Assembly: GCF_001741865.1 (NCBI RefSeq)
Contig: NZ_CP017147.1
Coordinates: 1,143,001-1,207,000 of the forward strand
Direction: 5' to 3'
Length of the DNA: 64,000 nt
Source: Bosea vaviloviae
GTDB lineage: Bacteria > Pseudomonadota > Alphaproteobacteria > Rhizobiales > Beijerinckiaceae
Shown here: positions 19,919 through 28,337 of the stretch, piece after piece
Layout: each line of letters starts with the position of its first letter
Numbering within the stretch: position 1 is the first letter of the stretch
Position numbers and translations under genes: made by a program
The notes under the pieces: generated by a model
The model's database searches: none
Told to the model about the DNA's origin: nothing
What the model saw: the letters and a program-made list of their open reading frames with translations, nothing else

Positions 19919-21028
19919 TCAGCGGCCCTGCATGGCGGCGTTCCATTTCTCGACGAAGGGCTTGGCCTGCTCGATCAGCGCCTTGTCGAAGCCGACGACG
20001 ATCATGTTTTTCTCGCCGACCTTCTGGGCGATGCCCTGATAGGTGTAGCGGACCTCGCTTTCCGCGACGTCCTCGCGATAGGGCACGAGACCGCCCTTGC
20101 CGAGCAGGGTCTGGCCCTTGTTGCTGAGCAGGAAATCGAGAAAGAGCTTGGCGGAATTGATGTTGGCCGCCTGCTTGGGAATGCCCATGCCACGCAGCAT
20201 CACCGGCGTGCCGTCATCGGGGAAGGCGAAGCCGAGGATCTTGCCGCCCGGCTCGTCGAGGCGCGGGAAGATGGTGATGCCGGAGACCGCGATGCCGACG
20301 ACATATTCGCCGGCCGCGATCTTCTCGTTCATCGGCCCGCCCGAGACCTCGCCGCGGATCATCGGCCCGATCGCGCGCAAGGCCGTCCAGCCGGCATCGC
20401 CCTTCTCGTGCAAGGTCTGCCACCAGGCCGCGAGGCCGAAGGAGTTGCGCGCCGCGTCATAGGTGGTGATCCGGCCCTTATAGGTTCCGGGATCGGCTGC
20501 GGCCATCTTGGCGAGCGAGGCGAGGCCGGTCGGCCGCTGGCCCTCCTTCAGAAGCGCCGTGTTGTAGGTCAGCACCAGCGGGTCGGACGAGGCCACGAAC
20601 ACGCCGGGATAGGGCTTGCCGAAGGCGGGCACCTTCTCGGCCTCGGGGCTCCTGTAGTCGAGCATGCGCCCGTCCAGGCCATAGGCGGCCCAGCGGTCAT
20701 TGGCGCCGGAGATCAAGAGATCGGCCGTGCGCGCGCCGCTGCCGGCCTCGGCTTCCCAGCGCGAATGCACCGTGCCGGAGCCGAGATCGAGCGTTTCGAC
20801 CTTGATCCAGGGATAGCTCTGGCGGAAGCCGTCGAGCACCGGCTTCCAGTTGTTGTTCGCCATGTTGGAATAGATGACGAGCCCGTTCTCCTTGCGCGAC
20901 GCCTCGATCGTCGCGCCGTAATCGGCGGGATAGTAGTTCGGCGTGGCAGGCGCTTGCGCCGAGCCGATGCCCGGCGAGGCCACCAGCGCGGCAGCGGTGA
21001 ACAGACTAGTCAGAAGGCCCTTGATCAC
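19919..21028 (-). CDS. ABC transporter periplasmic substrate-binding protein, FbpA/PotD-like
   Basis: Secreted binding protein (369 residues) for the adjoining permease and ATPase. The signal peptide is KGLLTSLFTAAALVAS followed by a GSAQA cleavage region. The mature part has the class features GLVIYSNMANNNWKPVLDGF, GSGTVHSRWEAEAGSGARTA and DPLVLTYNTALL. GTG 21028 was chosen because GGGAG lies eight bases upstream and the signal peptide then starts normally. The start lies 23 bases inside the end of iclR, so both are one transcript. Confidence 0.9.
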   Translation of the reverse strand: MIKGLLTSLFTAAALVASPGIGSAQAPATPNYYPADYGATIEASRKENGLVIYSNMANNNWKPVLDGFRQSYPWIKVETLDLGSGTVHSRWEAEAGSGARTADLLISGANDRWAAYGLDGRMLDYRSPEAEKVPAFGKPYPGVFVASSDPLVLTYNTALLKEGQRPTGLASLAKMAAADPGTYKGRITTYDAARNSFGLAAWWQTLHEKGDAGWTALRAIGPMIRGEVSGGPMNEKIAAGEYVVGIAVSGITIFPRLDEPGGKILGFAFPDDGTPVMLRGMGIPKQAANINSAKLFLDFLLSNKGQTLLGKGGLVPYREDVAESEVRYTYQGIAQKVGEKNMIVVGFDKALIEQAKPFVEKWNAAMQGR

Positions 21029-21785
21029 GGTCGTTTCTCCCTGTGTTTTTCGCAAAGAACGCCGTGCGCTTCGCAAGCTCGTGGCTTGCCTGCGCGGCGG
21101 CGGCGATGGTCAGCGCCTTCAGGCGCTCTTGGTCTTGCGCGATCCGCTCACGCGGTCCCGAGATGTTGAGGGCGGCGACGACCCTGCCGTCCTGCGACAG
21201 GATCGGCGCCGCGATTCCGGCGGCTCCTTCGACGACGCCCTTGAGATTGACGAAGGCGCCGTCGCGCCTGGCGGCTTCGACATGCGCCCTCACGGTTGCC
21301 GCCGTCGCGTCATCGAGCCCGGCGAGATAGGCCTCGCGCTCGCCCGGGCTCATTCCGGTCAAAAGGACGATGCCGCTGGCGACTTCGTGCAGGGTGCGCG
21401 CATGCGAGATATCCCGGTCGTAGCGGATCTCGCGCTGGGGCAGGAGCTTGTTGAGGTAACGGACCTTGCCTTCGGTCAGGATGGCGATGAAGCCCGACTC
21501 GCGGGCCGCATTGACGGCCTCGCGCAAGACGGGCTCGACGACCCGCAGGATCGTGCCCCAGCCCTGCTGCCCGGCGGAAGGCTCGCCCGGCAAGCGGATG
21601 AGCACATAAAGCCCGTCAGGCTGCCGCAGGACATAGCCGGCCGAAACCAGCGAGCGCAGCAGCAACAGCGCGCTGCTCTTGGGCACCGCCATGGCCTGCG
21701 TGATCTCGGCAAGCGTCGCCGGCGCGTAGCGGCGCGCCAGCCATTCGATGAATTCGAGGATGCGCTCAGCGCCTCGCCCACTCAT
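21006..21785 (-). CDS. IclR-family transcriptional regulator
   Basis: 259 residues: N-terminal winged HTH (ERILEFIEWLARRYAPATLA, then SALLLLRSLVSAGYV), then an IclR effector domain (VEGAAGIAAPILSQDGRVVA, ALNISGPRERI). IclR proteins commonly control aromatic and organic-acid catabolism by binding a pathway metabolite. It is the first gene of the minus-strand locus and overlaps the next gene, so it probably regulates its own operon. ATG 21785 has GAGG at seven bases; a GTG at 21797 is the alternative. Confidence 0.9.
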   Translation of the reverse strand: MSGRGAERILEFIEWLARRYAPATLAEITQAMAVPKSSALLLLRSLVSAGYVLRQPDGLYVLIRLPGEPSAGQQGWGTILRVVEPVLREAVNAARESGFIAILTEGKVRYLNKLLPQREIRYDRDISHARTLHEVASGIVLLTGMSPGEREAYLAGLDDATAATVRAHVEAARRDGAFVNLKGVVEGAAGIAAPILSQDGRVVAALNISGPRERIAQDQERLKALTIAAAAQASHELAKRTAFFAKNTGRNDRDQGPSD

Positions 21786-21797
21786 CCGTCGCCTCAC

Positions 21798-22207
21798 CTT
21801 ATCGTTCAGTATTTTGAACGCGTTTTATTTTATGAATGAGCCATAGCGCCTGGGCACCTGGGCTGTCAAACCGCAGGCCTGCGCCCAGGGTCGATCCCGG
21901 CGCGGGCCCGCACCGGGATCGACCGAGGTGATGATTGTGTTGGTTGGTGGATCGAGAGCATCGCCCTCTTCGAGCGATGCCTGACGGCGATCGAAGTCGG
22001 GATCGACCTGCTGATCGAGGCGCCGCAGCTTCGTCATTGCGAGGAGCAAAGCGACGAAGCAATCTAGGAGGTCTCGCTCGACGGCCCTGGATTGCTTCGC
22101 TGCGCTCGCAATGACGACAGGGTTTTCAATTCTCCCGCTTCAGCGCGCGCTCATACCAGCGCCGTAGCAGCGCTGCCAGCCCGACGCAGGCGAGCTTCGG
22201 CGTCGCC
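21798..22207. repeat. Intergenic region with two inverted repeats
   Basis: 410 bp without a gene. One hairpin has 12-bp arms GGTCGATCCCGG (21889-21900) and CCGGGATCGACC (21913-21924). A second, longer-range pair runs from CGTCATTGCGAG (22032-22043) to CTCGCAATGACG (22105-22116), with inner GAAGCAATC/GATTGCTTC arms. The latter is the common bacterial extragenic palindrome seen in many genomes. The iclR promoter must lie near 21790-21850. Confidence 0.7.
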
Positions 22208-23074
22208 TCAGCTCATGGTCACCAGATCCGGCGCCTTCGCCACAAGCCCGGACCAATCAGCCCCGATCTGGGCGCTGACCTCTGATGCGAGCGCTTCGGG
22301 ACGGCCGCGGCCCTCCGCCCCCTCCTCGATCCAGTAGGCGATCAGCTTGCTGCGGCCGTCCTGGAATACGGGCATCTTGCGCGCTCGCTGGCGGATCGCG
22401 CGGATGGCGATCTGCTCGCCCGATCCCCAGAGATAGCCGCAGCCCTCCGGCAGGGGAATCCGCTGGAAAACCTCCGCCAGCCTGCTGGCGCGCAGCCCGT
22501 TGCCGGAGCCATGCAGCCAGGTCACCAGGGCCCGGGGATGCGGCGGCAGAGTCTGTTCGTGAGCCGCGTCGGCAACCTCGATGACGACGCGGCTGGCGAT
22601 ATCGTTGGGCGTGTCCTCGAGCAGCCGCGCCAGGGCCGGCAAACCGGTCGCGTCGGCCAGCAGCACCTGCCAGCGAAAATCCGGTGGCGGCTGATACAGG
22701 CCGCGCGGATTGTTGATGACGATGCGTTGCCCGGGCGGAGCGGCTTGCGCCCATTCGCTGGCCAGACCGCCCTCATGCACGACGAAATCGATGTCGAGCT
22801 CGCGCGCAGCCGCATCGAACCGGCGTACGGTGTAGGTGGAGTAGCGGACCGGCGGCTTGCCTTCCGGATAGGTCCAGCGCCCCTCGCCATCGATGATGGG
22901 GAGCACCGTTTCGCCTGTCGCCTCATCGGGAAAGAACAGGCGGACATATTCGTCCCCGATCCCGGTGGACGCAAACGCGGCGAGGCCATCTCCTGCGAAT
23001 GTCAGCCGCACCATGCCCGGCGTCAGGAGCTGGCGCCGCGCGACCGCTACTTCGTGAAACATCTGCTGCGTCAT
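22208..23074 (-). CDS. Siderophore-interacting protein (FAD/NAD(P)H ferric-siderophore reductase)
   Basis: ViuB/SIP-family flavoprotein of 288 residues that reduces ferric siderophores in the cytosol to free iron. The FAD-binding motif is RYSTYTVRRF, and a SIP C-terminal domain follows with YLWGSGEQIAIRAIRQR and YWIEEGAEGR. ATG 23074 gives MTQQMFHEVAVARRQLL, the usual start. No siderophore receptor or transporter is next to it. A truncated AraC gene lies just upstream on the other strand. Confidence 0.88.
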   Translation of the reverse strand: MTQQMFHEVAVARRQLLTPGMVRLTFAGDGLAAFASTGIGDEYVRLFFPDEATGETVLPIIDGEGRWTYPEGKPPVRYSTYTVRRFDAAARELDIDFVVHEGGLASEWAQAAPPGQRIVINNPRGLYQPPPDFRWQVLLADATGLPALARLLEDTPNDIASRVVIEVADAAHEQTLPPHPRALVTWLHGSGNGLRASRLAEVFQRIPLPEGCGYLWGSGEQIAIRAIRQRARKMPVFQDGRSKLIAYWIEEGAEGRGRPEALASEVSAQIGADWSGLVAKAPDLVTMS

Positions 23075-23263
23075 CGATCGTTCCAAGCCTGCCCGCGGCA
23101 AGGGCGTACCTGCCCTTGGATCGTCAGGCCTGTCTCATAAGTCGTCGCGCGCAAGTTGAAAACTGCTCGGCAAGACTATCTCATTGGTATATTTCTAAAC
23201 TATACATTTCAAAGCGTGGAATTTTGGCCTCACGATGAATCGTATTCTGTTGTTTGTCGGTCA

Positions 23264-23437
23264 ACGCCCCACACGCAGCTTCGTCTGGACGTGGCTTGCC
23301 GCCGCCTCGCCCAAGGCGCAGGCATCGCCGATGTCGCCGTCGATTGCGGTTTCTACGATCAGAGCGCCCTGACCCGGCACTTCAAGCGCTGCTACGGCAT
23401 GACCCCGCTGCAATTCGCCACCGCCGCCCGCAGCTGA
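23264..23437 (+). pseudogene. AraC-type regulator remnant (C-terminal HTH only)
   Basis: Only the last part of an AraC/XylS DNA-binding domain is left: QLRLDVACRRLAQG, then IADVAVDCGFYDQSALTRHF and KRCYGMTPLQFATAARS. The N-terminal sensor domain and first HTH are missing. The upstream bases (23156-23263) stay open but show no family similarity and are less GC-rich. It is divergent from the siderophore-interacting gene, suggesting a former regulator of it. Confidence 0.75.
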
Positions 23438-23475
23438 ACGGGCCGGGGAGCGATGGCCCCCCGGCCTTTGATCAA

Positions 23476-24849
23476 TCAGCCTTCGCGACCGGCCGAGGCC
23501 GGAGCCAGGATCGGATCTGGCGTCCCGCGGCTTTCGGATGCTCCGCGCGGGCGGCCATGCAGCGCCAGGATGATCACGGCGCTGAACGCTACCGCCGCGG
23601 TCACATACCAGGCCGGCGACAGGCCGTTACCGGTCCTGGCGATGAGCCAGGTGGCGATGAACGGCGCAAAGCCGCCGAATATCGTGACGGCGAGATTGTA
23701 GGCGATCGAGGTCCCTGTCGAACGGATCTCCGCCGGGCATATTTCCGCGATCGCGGCCGGCGCGGTTCCGGTGAAGGCCGCGATCAGGGTCGCGAAAACG
23801 ATCTGGAAGGCGAGCAGCGACCATATGCTCGGTGACGCGCTGAGAAGCGCGAGCAAGGGATAGGTCAGCACCATGATGGCCAGGGCAGGACCGACCAGAA
23901 GCGGGCGGCGGCCGATGCGGTCCGACAAGGCTCCGAAGACCGGCGCCAGCACGAGCAACACGCCCAGGCTGATCGCATTGGCCAGGAAGGCCACGCTCTG
24001 CGGCAGGTGAAGCTGGCGCACCGCATAGGTCGGCATGTAGATCAGGAAGAAATAGGTGCAGACGGTCCAGGTGATCGTGATGCCGAAACCCGTGGCGATG
24101 CTGCGCTTATGAAAGCGCAGCGCCTCGCGCAGCGGCGAACCGGGCAGCTTGGCGGCAGCCTGGGTGAACTCCTCGGCTTCCTCGGTCTGCGCGCGGATAT
24201 AGAAGCCGACGGGGCCGATCAGCAGGCCGAGCAGGAAGGGGATGCGCCAGCCCCAGCTCTCCAGCGCCTCCTGGGAGAGCAGGCCGGTGATGGCGGCACC
24301 GAGAAGCGAGCCGAGCAGCAGGGCGCAGGCCTGGCTGGCCTGCTGCCAGCTCGCGAAGAAGCCCCGGCGGCCGGGCGGCGCGTGCTCGACGAGGAAAGCC
24401 GTCGCGGCGCCGATCTCACCCCCGGCCGAGAAGCCCTGGATGAGACGCGCCAGTACGATGATGGCCGGAGCCCAGGCGCCGATGCTGGCATAGGTCGGCG
24501 CGAAACCGATCATGGCGGTGCCCAGCGCCATCAGCAGGATCGTCACCGACAGCGCGAATTTGCGCCCCCTGCTATCGGCCATGCTGCCGAGCACGATGGC
24601 GCCGACGGGCCGCATGAAGAAGCCGACACCGAAGGTCGCGACCGTGAGAAGCAGCGACACCGTCTCGTCGCCGGCGGGAAAGAAAAGCCGCGAGATGATG
24701 ATCGCGAAGAAGCCATAGACCGCGAAATCATAGGTTTCGAGCATATTGCCGATCGTCGCCGCGATGATGGCGCGACGGGATTTGGCGCGCATGGGCGCCG
24801 ATACCGGCCCGGACTGCCCGAGGCCTGCTTGCATCTGTTCTGCCGGCAT
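23476..24849 (-). CDS. MFS transporter, metabolite:H+ symporter (MHS) type
   Basis: 457-residue inner-membrane symporter with 12 predicted helices, similar to ShiA/ProP/KgtP carriers. Family features are AAITIGNMLETYDF-like N-terminus (ATIGNMLETYDFAVYGFF), GSMADSRGRKFAL in the loop between helices 2 and 3, RLIQGFSAGGEIGAATAFL and GALSDRIGRRP. ATG 24849 has AAGGGG close upstream. It follows the ArgE-like deacetylase gene by 50 bases in the same direction, so the pair may import and hydrolyse an N-acyl amino acid or related compound (inference). Confidence 0.88.
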   Translation of the reverse strand: MPAEQMQAGLGQSGPVSAPMRAKSRRAIIAATIGNMLETYDFAVYGFFAIIISRLFFPAGDETVSLLLTVATFGVGFFMRPVGAIVLGSMADSRGRKFALSVTILLMALGTAMIGFAPTYASIGAWAPAIIVLARLIQGFSAGGEIGAATAFLVEHAPPGRRGFFASWQQASQACALLLGSLLGAAITGLLSQEALESWGWRIPFLLGLLIGPVGFYIRAQTEEAEEFTQAAAKLPGSPLREALRFHKRSIATGFGITITWTVCTYFFLIYMPTYAVRQLHLPQSVAFLANAISLGVLLVLAPVFGALSDRIGRRPLLVGPALAIMVLTYPLLALLSASPSIWSLLAFQIVFATLIAAFTGTAPAAIAEICPAEIRSTGTSIAYNLAVTIFGGFAPFIATWLIARTGNGLSPAWYVTAAVAFSAVIILALHGRPRGASESRGTPDPILAPASAGREG

Positions 24850-24864
24850 GAAGATCCCCTTTGT

Positions 24865-24906
24865 GTTTTTGTGCTGCCTTAAGCTGTTTTTGTGTTGCCT
24901 CAGGCC
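24865..24906. repeat. 21-bp tandem duplication at the deacetylase / MFS junction
   Basis: Two units at 24865-24885 and 24886-24906 share GTTTTTGTG(C/T)TGCCT and differ at a few positions. On the minus strand the first copy holds the deacetylase TGA stop and the second leads into the MFS Shine-Dalgarno. Confidence 0.85.
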
Positions 24907-26030
24907 TCGGCCCATTGCGTCGCGCGAGCGAGGAAGCGGCTCGCTTCCTCCAGCTGTTCCGCCGCGATCCATTCATCCGCCTGATGCGCCTGCTCGATCG
25001 AGCCCGGGCCACAGACCACGGTCGGGATGCCCGCCGCCTGGAAGAAGCCGGCCTCGGTTCCGAAAGGCAGCTCCATCAGCGGCAAACTCGCGCCGAGCCC
25101 CTGCACAATCGCGAGCGCCGGATTGCCCGGCTCCGGCCGCAGCGGCGGGATCGTCACGGTTTCCTCGGTTTCAGGCGGCAGGCCCGGTGGCGCGGCGCGC
25201 GCGATGAACGCCTGGGTCATGGTCCTCAACGCGGCGATGTCGGCGCTCGCGGCCGGCCTTATCTCCCAGAGGACCTCGCAGCGTCCCGGCACGATGTTGA
25301 TGCCGGTCCCGCCGGAGATCTGGCCGACATTGAACGTCGTCCGGTCGACGCCCGCGGCGTCTTGCGCCCCGTGCCCGTCGAGGAGGCCGACGAACCGCGC
25401 TGCGGCTGCGATGGCGCTGACCCCCTTGCCGGGATTGCCGGAATGCACGGCATGGCCGTGGAAAACCGTCCGGAACCCGAGATAGCCGCGATGGCGGTCG
25501 CCGATACGCATGCCGGTGGGTTCGCCGACCACGACGAGGGCCGGCCTGGACAGGTTCGCAACGAGATCGGCGACGAGCCTAGGGACGCCGAAGCAGCCGA
25601 CCTCCTCGTCATAGCTCAAGGCCAGGTGGACCGGGCGTTTCAATCGCGCCTGGCCCCATTGCGGCGCGAACGCCAGGCAGCAGGCGACAAAGCCCTTCAT
25701 GTCGGTCGCGCCGCGCCCGTAGAAGCGGCCGTCGCGCTGCGTCAATTCGAAAGGGTTGCTGCTCCAGCTCTGGCCGTCGACAGGCACCGTGTCGGTATGG
25801 GCGGAGAGCACGATCCCACCCGGCACATCCGGCCCGAAGCTGGCGAGCAGATTGGCCTTGGCGCCGCCGCCGTCATGCGTGAGCCGGATCCTGGCACCGG
25901 CGGTTTCGAGCAAGGCCGCCGCCCAGCCCACGAGCTCCAGATTGGAGTTGCGGGAGGTCGTGTCGAAGGCGACGAGGCGGTGGAGCAAGCCGGCGGGAGT
26001 CATCGCATCGCTGATCATCGGATAGCTCAT
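24900..26030 (-). CDS. ArgE-like M20 deacetylase
   Basis: 376-residue zinc hydrolase of the acetylornithine deacetylase/succinyl-diaminopimelate desuccinylase family. It has VLSAHTDTVPVDGQSW, YGRGATDMKGFVA, LSYDEEVGCFG, GEPTGMRIGD and a C-terminal QAHQADEW metal ligand. It is clearly related to the argE at 9.1 kb, but that copy sits with apaG near argD-argF and is the better arginine-pathway candidate. This one is joined to an MHS transporter, so uptake and deacylation of an external N-acyl compound is plausible. Confidence 0.85.
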   Translation of the reverse strand: MSYPMISDAMTPAGLLHRLVAFDTTSRNSNLELVGWAAALLETAGARIRLTHDGGGAKANLLASFGPDVPGGIVLSAHTDTVPVDGQSWSSNPFELTQRDGRFYGRGATDMKGFVACCLAFAPQWGQARLKRPVHLALSYDEEVGCFGVPRLVADLVANLSRPALVVVGEPTGMRIGDRHRGYLGFRTVFHGHAVHSGNPGKGVSAIAAAARFVGLLDGHGAQDAAGVDRTTFNVGQISGGTGINIVPGRCEVLWEIRPAASADIAALRTMTQAFIARAAPPGLPPETEETVTIPPLRPEPGNPALAIVQGLGASLPLMELPFGTEAGFFQAAGIPTVVCGPGSIEQAHQADEWIAAEQLEEASRFLARATQWAEA

Positions 26031-26411
26031 GCCGCCCGCGCCCTGGCCGATGTCAGGCGCTCCTGCACTCCTCCGGACAGGGCGCAGCCGGAGCCGATGC
26101 CCGGAAGCTTCGTAGCCAGCCTCAGCTTGTCGGGATCGTGATGAGGAAATCTGTGCGCCATGCCCTGCCAGCCATTTCGAGCGTGCCGGCCAGCGTGATG
26201 TGAAGGCGTCTGATGCTATTGGCGAAAATCGAGGGTTTCGGAAAAGAAGCGCCGCCGCGTCATCTCCCTGGCGAACCGGCGATGCCGCTTTGCCAGGCAA
26301 TGGCCGCGTGAATCGAGATCGTGCATTGGCCCTTATTGGGAGATGACTCGCGCCGGCGATCCCGCTATGGAGGGCGATGTCGGCGGCAGGCGCATGCCCG
26401 CGAACCGGCAT
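26031..26411. other. Gene-free region upstream of tRNA-Gly
   Basis: 381 bp between the deacetylase start and tRNA-Gly. I see no credible gene or repeat. It must contain the promoters of both flanking units. Confidence 0.5.
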
Positions 26412-26486
26412 GCGGGCGTAGTTCAGTGGTAGAACGTCAGCTTCCCAAGCTGAATGTCGTCGGTTCGATCCCGATCGCCCGCTCCA
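26412..26486 (+). tRNA. tRNA-Gly (anticodon CCC)
   Basis: 75 bases including encoded CCA. Acceptor stem GCGGGCG/CGCCCGC is perfect, the D-arm begins TAGTTCAGTGG, and the anticodon loop TTCCCAA lies on stem TCAGC/GCTGA. The T-arm contains GGTTCGATCCC. The loop gives anticodon CCC (glycine, GGG codon). Its last 47 bases are repeated exactly at 28146-28192. Confidence 0.97.
26440..26486. repeat. Left copy of 47-bp direct repeat (3' half of tRNA-Gly)
   Basis: Bases from the anticodon arm to CCA, identical to 28146-28192. A 3'-tRNA direct repeat bracketing foreign DNA is the usual mark left by tyrosine-integrase insertion. Here it brackets 1,659 bp. The left copy is followed by A-rich DNA, the right by a T-run as expected for a native tRNA end. 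Confidence 0.85.
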
Positions 26487-26630
26487 AAAAAAGCTTTTGA
26501 CAGCAATATGTTAGAACGCCGCTTCGCGAGAAGCGGTCGCGGGTTCCGTGCTCTCCGGCATGGTCTGGCTGGGAACGCCGTCTTGCATTTTCAATCGTTC
26601 AGGAATTTGCCCTGGCGCCGCGCGGGCATC

Positions 26631-27839
26631 TCAGCCGGTGCGTTCGGCGATGGCGGTCCCTGCCGCCCAGCCTGATGACCACGCCCATTGGAAGTTGTAG
26701 CCGCCAAGCCAGCCGGTGACGTCGACCACTTCACCGATGAAGTACAGGCCGTCGACTGTGCTTGCTTCCATCGTCCGTGAGTTCAGACCGGACGTATCGA
26801 CGCCACCGAGCGTCACCTCCGCTGTCCGGTATCCTTCCGATCCGATGGGCATGACGTCCCAGCCCTGAATGGTGGACGCGATCGCGGCGAGCTTCTTGTC
26901 GCTTGCGTCGCCGCTGGGGCCCGCCCAGCCATGGGCATCGGCGAGATAAGCCGCCAATCGCTTCGGCAGGATATCACCAAGCGTATTGGCGATGCTTCTG
27001 CGGCCGTTATCCTGTCTGGAAGCGCGCAACGCGGCGAACACGTCCTGCGTGGGCAGGAACGCGATCCTGATCGGTGCTTTCTCGCGCCAGTAGGACGAAA
27101 TCTGCAGGATCGCGGGGCCGGACAGTCCGCGATGCGTGAACAGCAGCGCCTCGTCGAATGTCGCCTTGCCGCACGAGACGCGCGCAGCCGCGGCAACGCC
27201 GGCCATGTCGCGAAACCCGGCAAGCACGTCTTCACCGAATGTCAGCGGCACCAAAGCCGGGCGTGTCTCCGTCACCGTCAAACCAAACTGGCCGGCGATC
27301 TGGTAGCCAAGACCGGATGCCCCCATTTTCGGGATCGATTTTCCTCCGGACGCAACAACGAACTGCCGGCACCGAATCTTTGCAGCGCCATCGCCGCCAA
27401 GCGTGACCGCAAAGCCGCCCTCAACCCGCTCGAGGCTTTGCAGCGTGGTTTTGAGGCGCAGCTCGCAGGCCGCGCGCGCCATCTCGTCCATCAACATTGC
27501 GATGATGTCCTTGGCGGACTCATCGCAGAAGAGCTGCCCGAGCGTCTTCTCGTGGTAGGCAATGCCGTGCTTTTCGACCAACGCCACGAAATCATGCTGC
27601 GTGTAGCGGCCCAACGCGGATTTGGCGAAATGCGGATTATTCGATAAAAAATTGCGCGCGCTCGTGCCGATATTGGTGAAGTTGCAGCGGCCCCCGCCGG
27701 AAATGCGGATTTTTTCGCCGGGCGCTTTGGCATGATCGACGATGAGAACACGCCCGCCGCGCGATGCGGCATGGATCGCGCACATCATTCCAGCAGCACC
27801 GGCGCCCAGGACGACAGTGTCGAAACGCTCAATCGACAT
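26631..27839 (-). CDS. BaiN/HI0933-family NAD(P)/FAD-dependent oxidoreductase
   Basis: 402-residue flavoprotein of the YhiN/BaiN/RdsA family. The N-terminal dinucleotide fold reads VVLGAGAAGMMCAIHAASRG. Family motifs are GEKIRISGGGRCNFTN, VASGGKSIPKMGASGLGY, FTHRGLSGPAILQISSYW, VTLGGVDTSGLNSRTMEAS and GLYFIGEVVDVTGWLGGYNF. The physiological substrate is unknown for most members. It is the only gene between the two tRNA-Gly repeats. Its base composition looks less GC-biased than its neighbours, in line with acquisition. Confidence 0.92.
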   Translation of the reverse strand: MSIERFDTVVLGAGAAGMMCAIHAASRGGRVLIVDHAKAPGEKIRISGGGRCNFTNIGTSARNFLSNNPHFAKSALGRYTQHDFVALVEKHGIAYHEKTLGQLFCDESAKDIIAMLMDEMARAACELRLKTTLQSLERVEGGFAVTLGGDGAAKIRCRQFVVASGGKSIPKMGASGLGYQIAGQFGLTVTETRPALVPLTFGEDVLAGFRDMAGVAAAARVSCGKATFDEALLFTHRGLSGPAILQISSYWREKAPIRIAFLPTQDVFAALRASRQDNGRRSIANTLGDILPKRLAAYLADAHGWAGPSGDASDKKLAAIASTIQGWDVMPIGSEGYRTAEVTLGGVDTSGLNSRTMEASTVDGLYFIGEVVDVTGWLGGYNFQWAWSSGWAAGTAIAERTG

Positions 27840-27849
27840 CGAATGCTGC

Positions 27850-27956
27850 TAGAGCAATGTCCGATCCAGTTGGATCGCTCAATTGCTCCTGCCCTTTGTT
27901 TGAACGCGTTTTCTTCACGCGAACCGGTGTCCACTTCGCTCGAAAACGCTCTAGCC
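27850..27956. repeat. Dispersed palindromic repeat, AGCGTTTTC type
   Basis: Bounded by CTAGAGCAATG and its distant partner AAAACGCTCTAG. It contains CGCGAACCGGTGTCCACTTCG, a sequence repeated with small changes at 29.6 kb (inverted) and 30.66 kb (inverted). It lies upstream of the BaiN-like gene inside the tRNA-bracketed segment. Confidence 0.85.
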
Positions 27957-28145
27957 CGAGAACAGCCCTGACGGGCCATTGCGCAGCGTCTCGGATGGCA
28001 TCGCGCTACGCTTAAGCTTCGGGTAGATGATCGGCGACCGTCCATCAACAGATGAGACTGCGATCTCGAGTCTTATCGCGACCCGGCGATCCTGTAGGCC
28101 TATCCGTCGATGAACGCGGGCGAGGACGTTCAACGTCTTAGTGCC

Positions 28146-28192
28146 GCTTCCCAAGCTGAATGTCGTCGGTTCGATCCCGATCGCCCGCTCCA
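28146..28192. repeat. Right copy of the tRNA-Gly 3' repeat (putative att site)
   Basis: 47 bases identical to 26440-26486, but with no 5' half, so not a functional tRNA. It is followed by TTTTTCTTTG, which looks like the original tRNA terminator displaced by insertion. The 27957-28145 stretch before it holds no gene. Confidence 0.9.
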
Positions 28193-28337
28193 TTTTTCTT
28201 TGCGCGATGCCGCCCACCAACCCATCGCGCGGGTTCGACTTCGCTCCGCTTCGTCGCTCAAATCCTCCCCGAACGCTGATGACCTGCGTCACGGAGGCTG
28301 CTTCCGGCGGCGGCCGCGCGGGGGTATGAGTTAGCGC

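Noticed and set aside
18085-20127. 680-codon plus-strand frame opposite the ABC permease
   Set aside because: Antisense shadow, extremely rich in Asp, Arg and Gln, without domains.
26487-28145. Integrase gene inside the tRNA-Gly-bracketed segment
   Set aside because: Only the BaiN-like flavoprotein is coded there; no tyrosine or serine recombinase motif was found.
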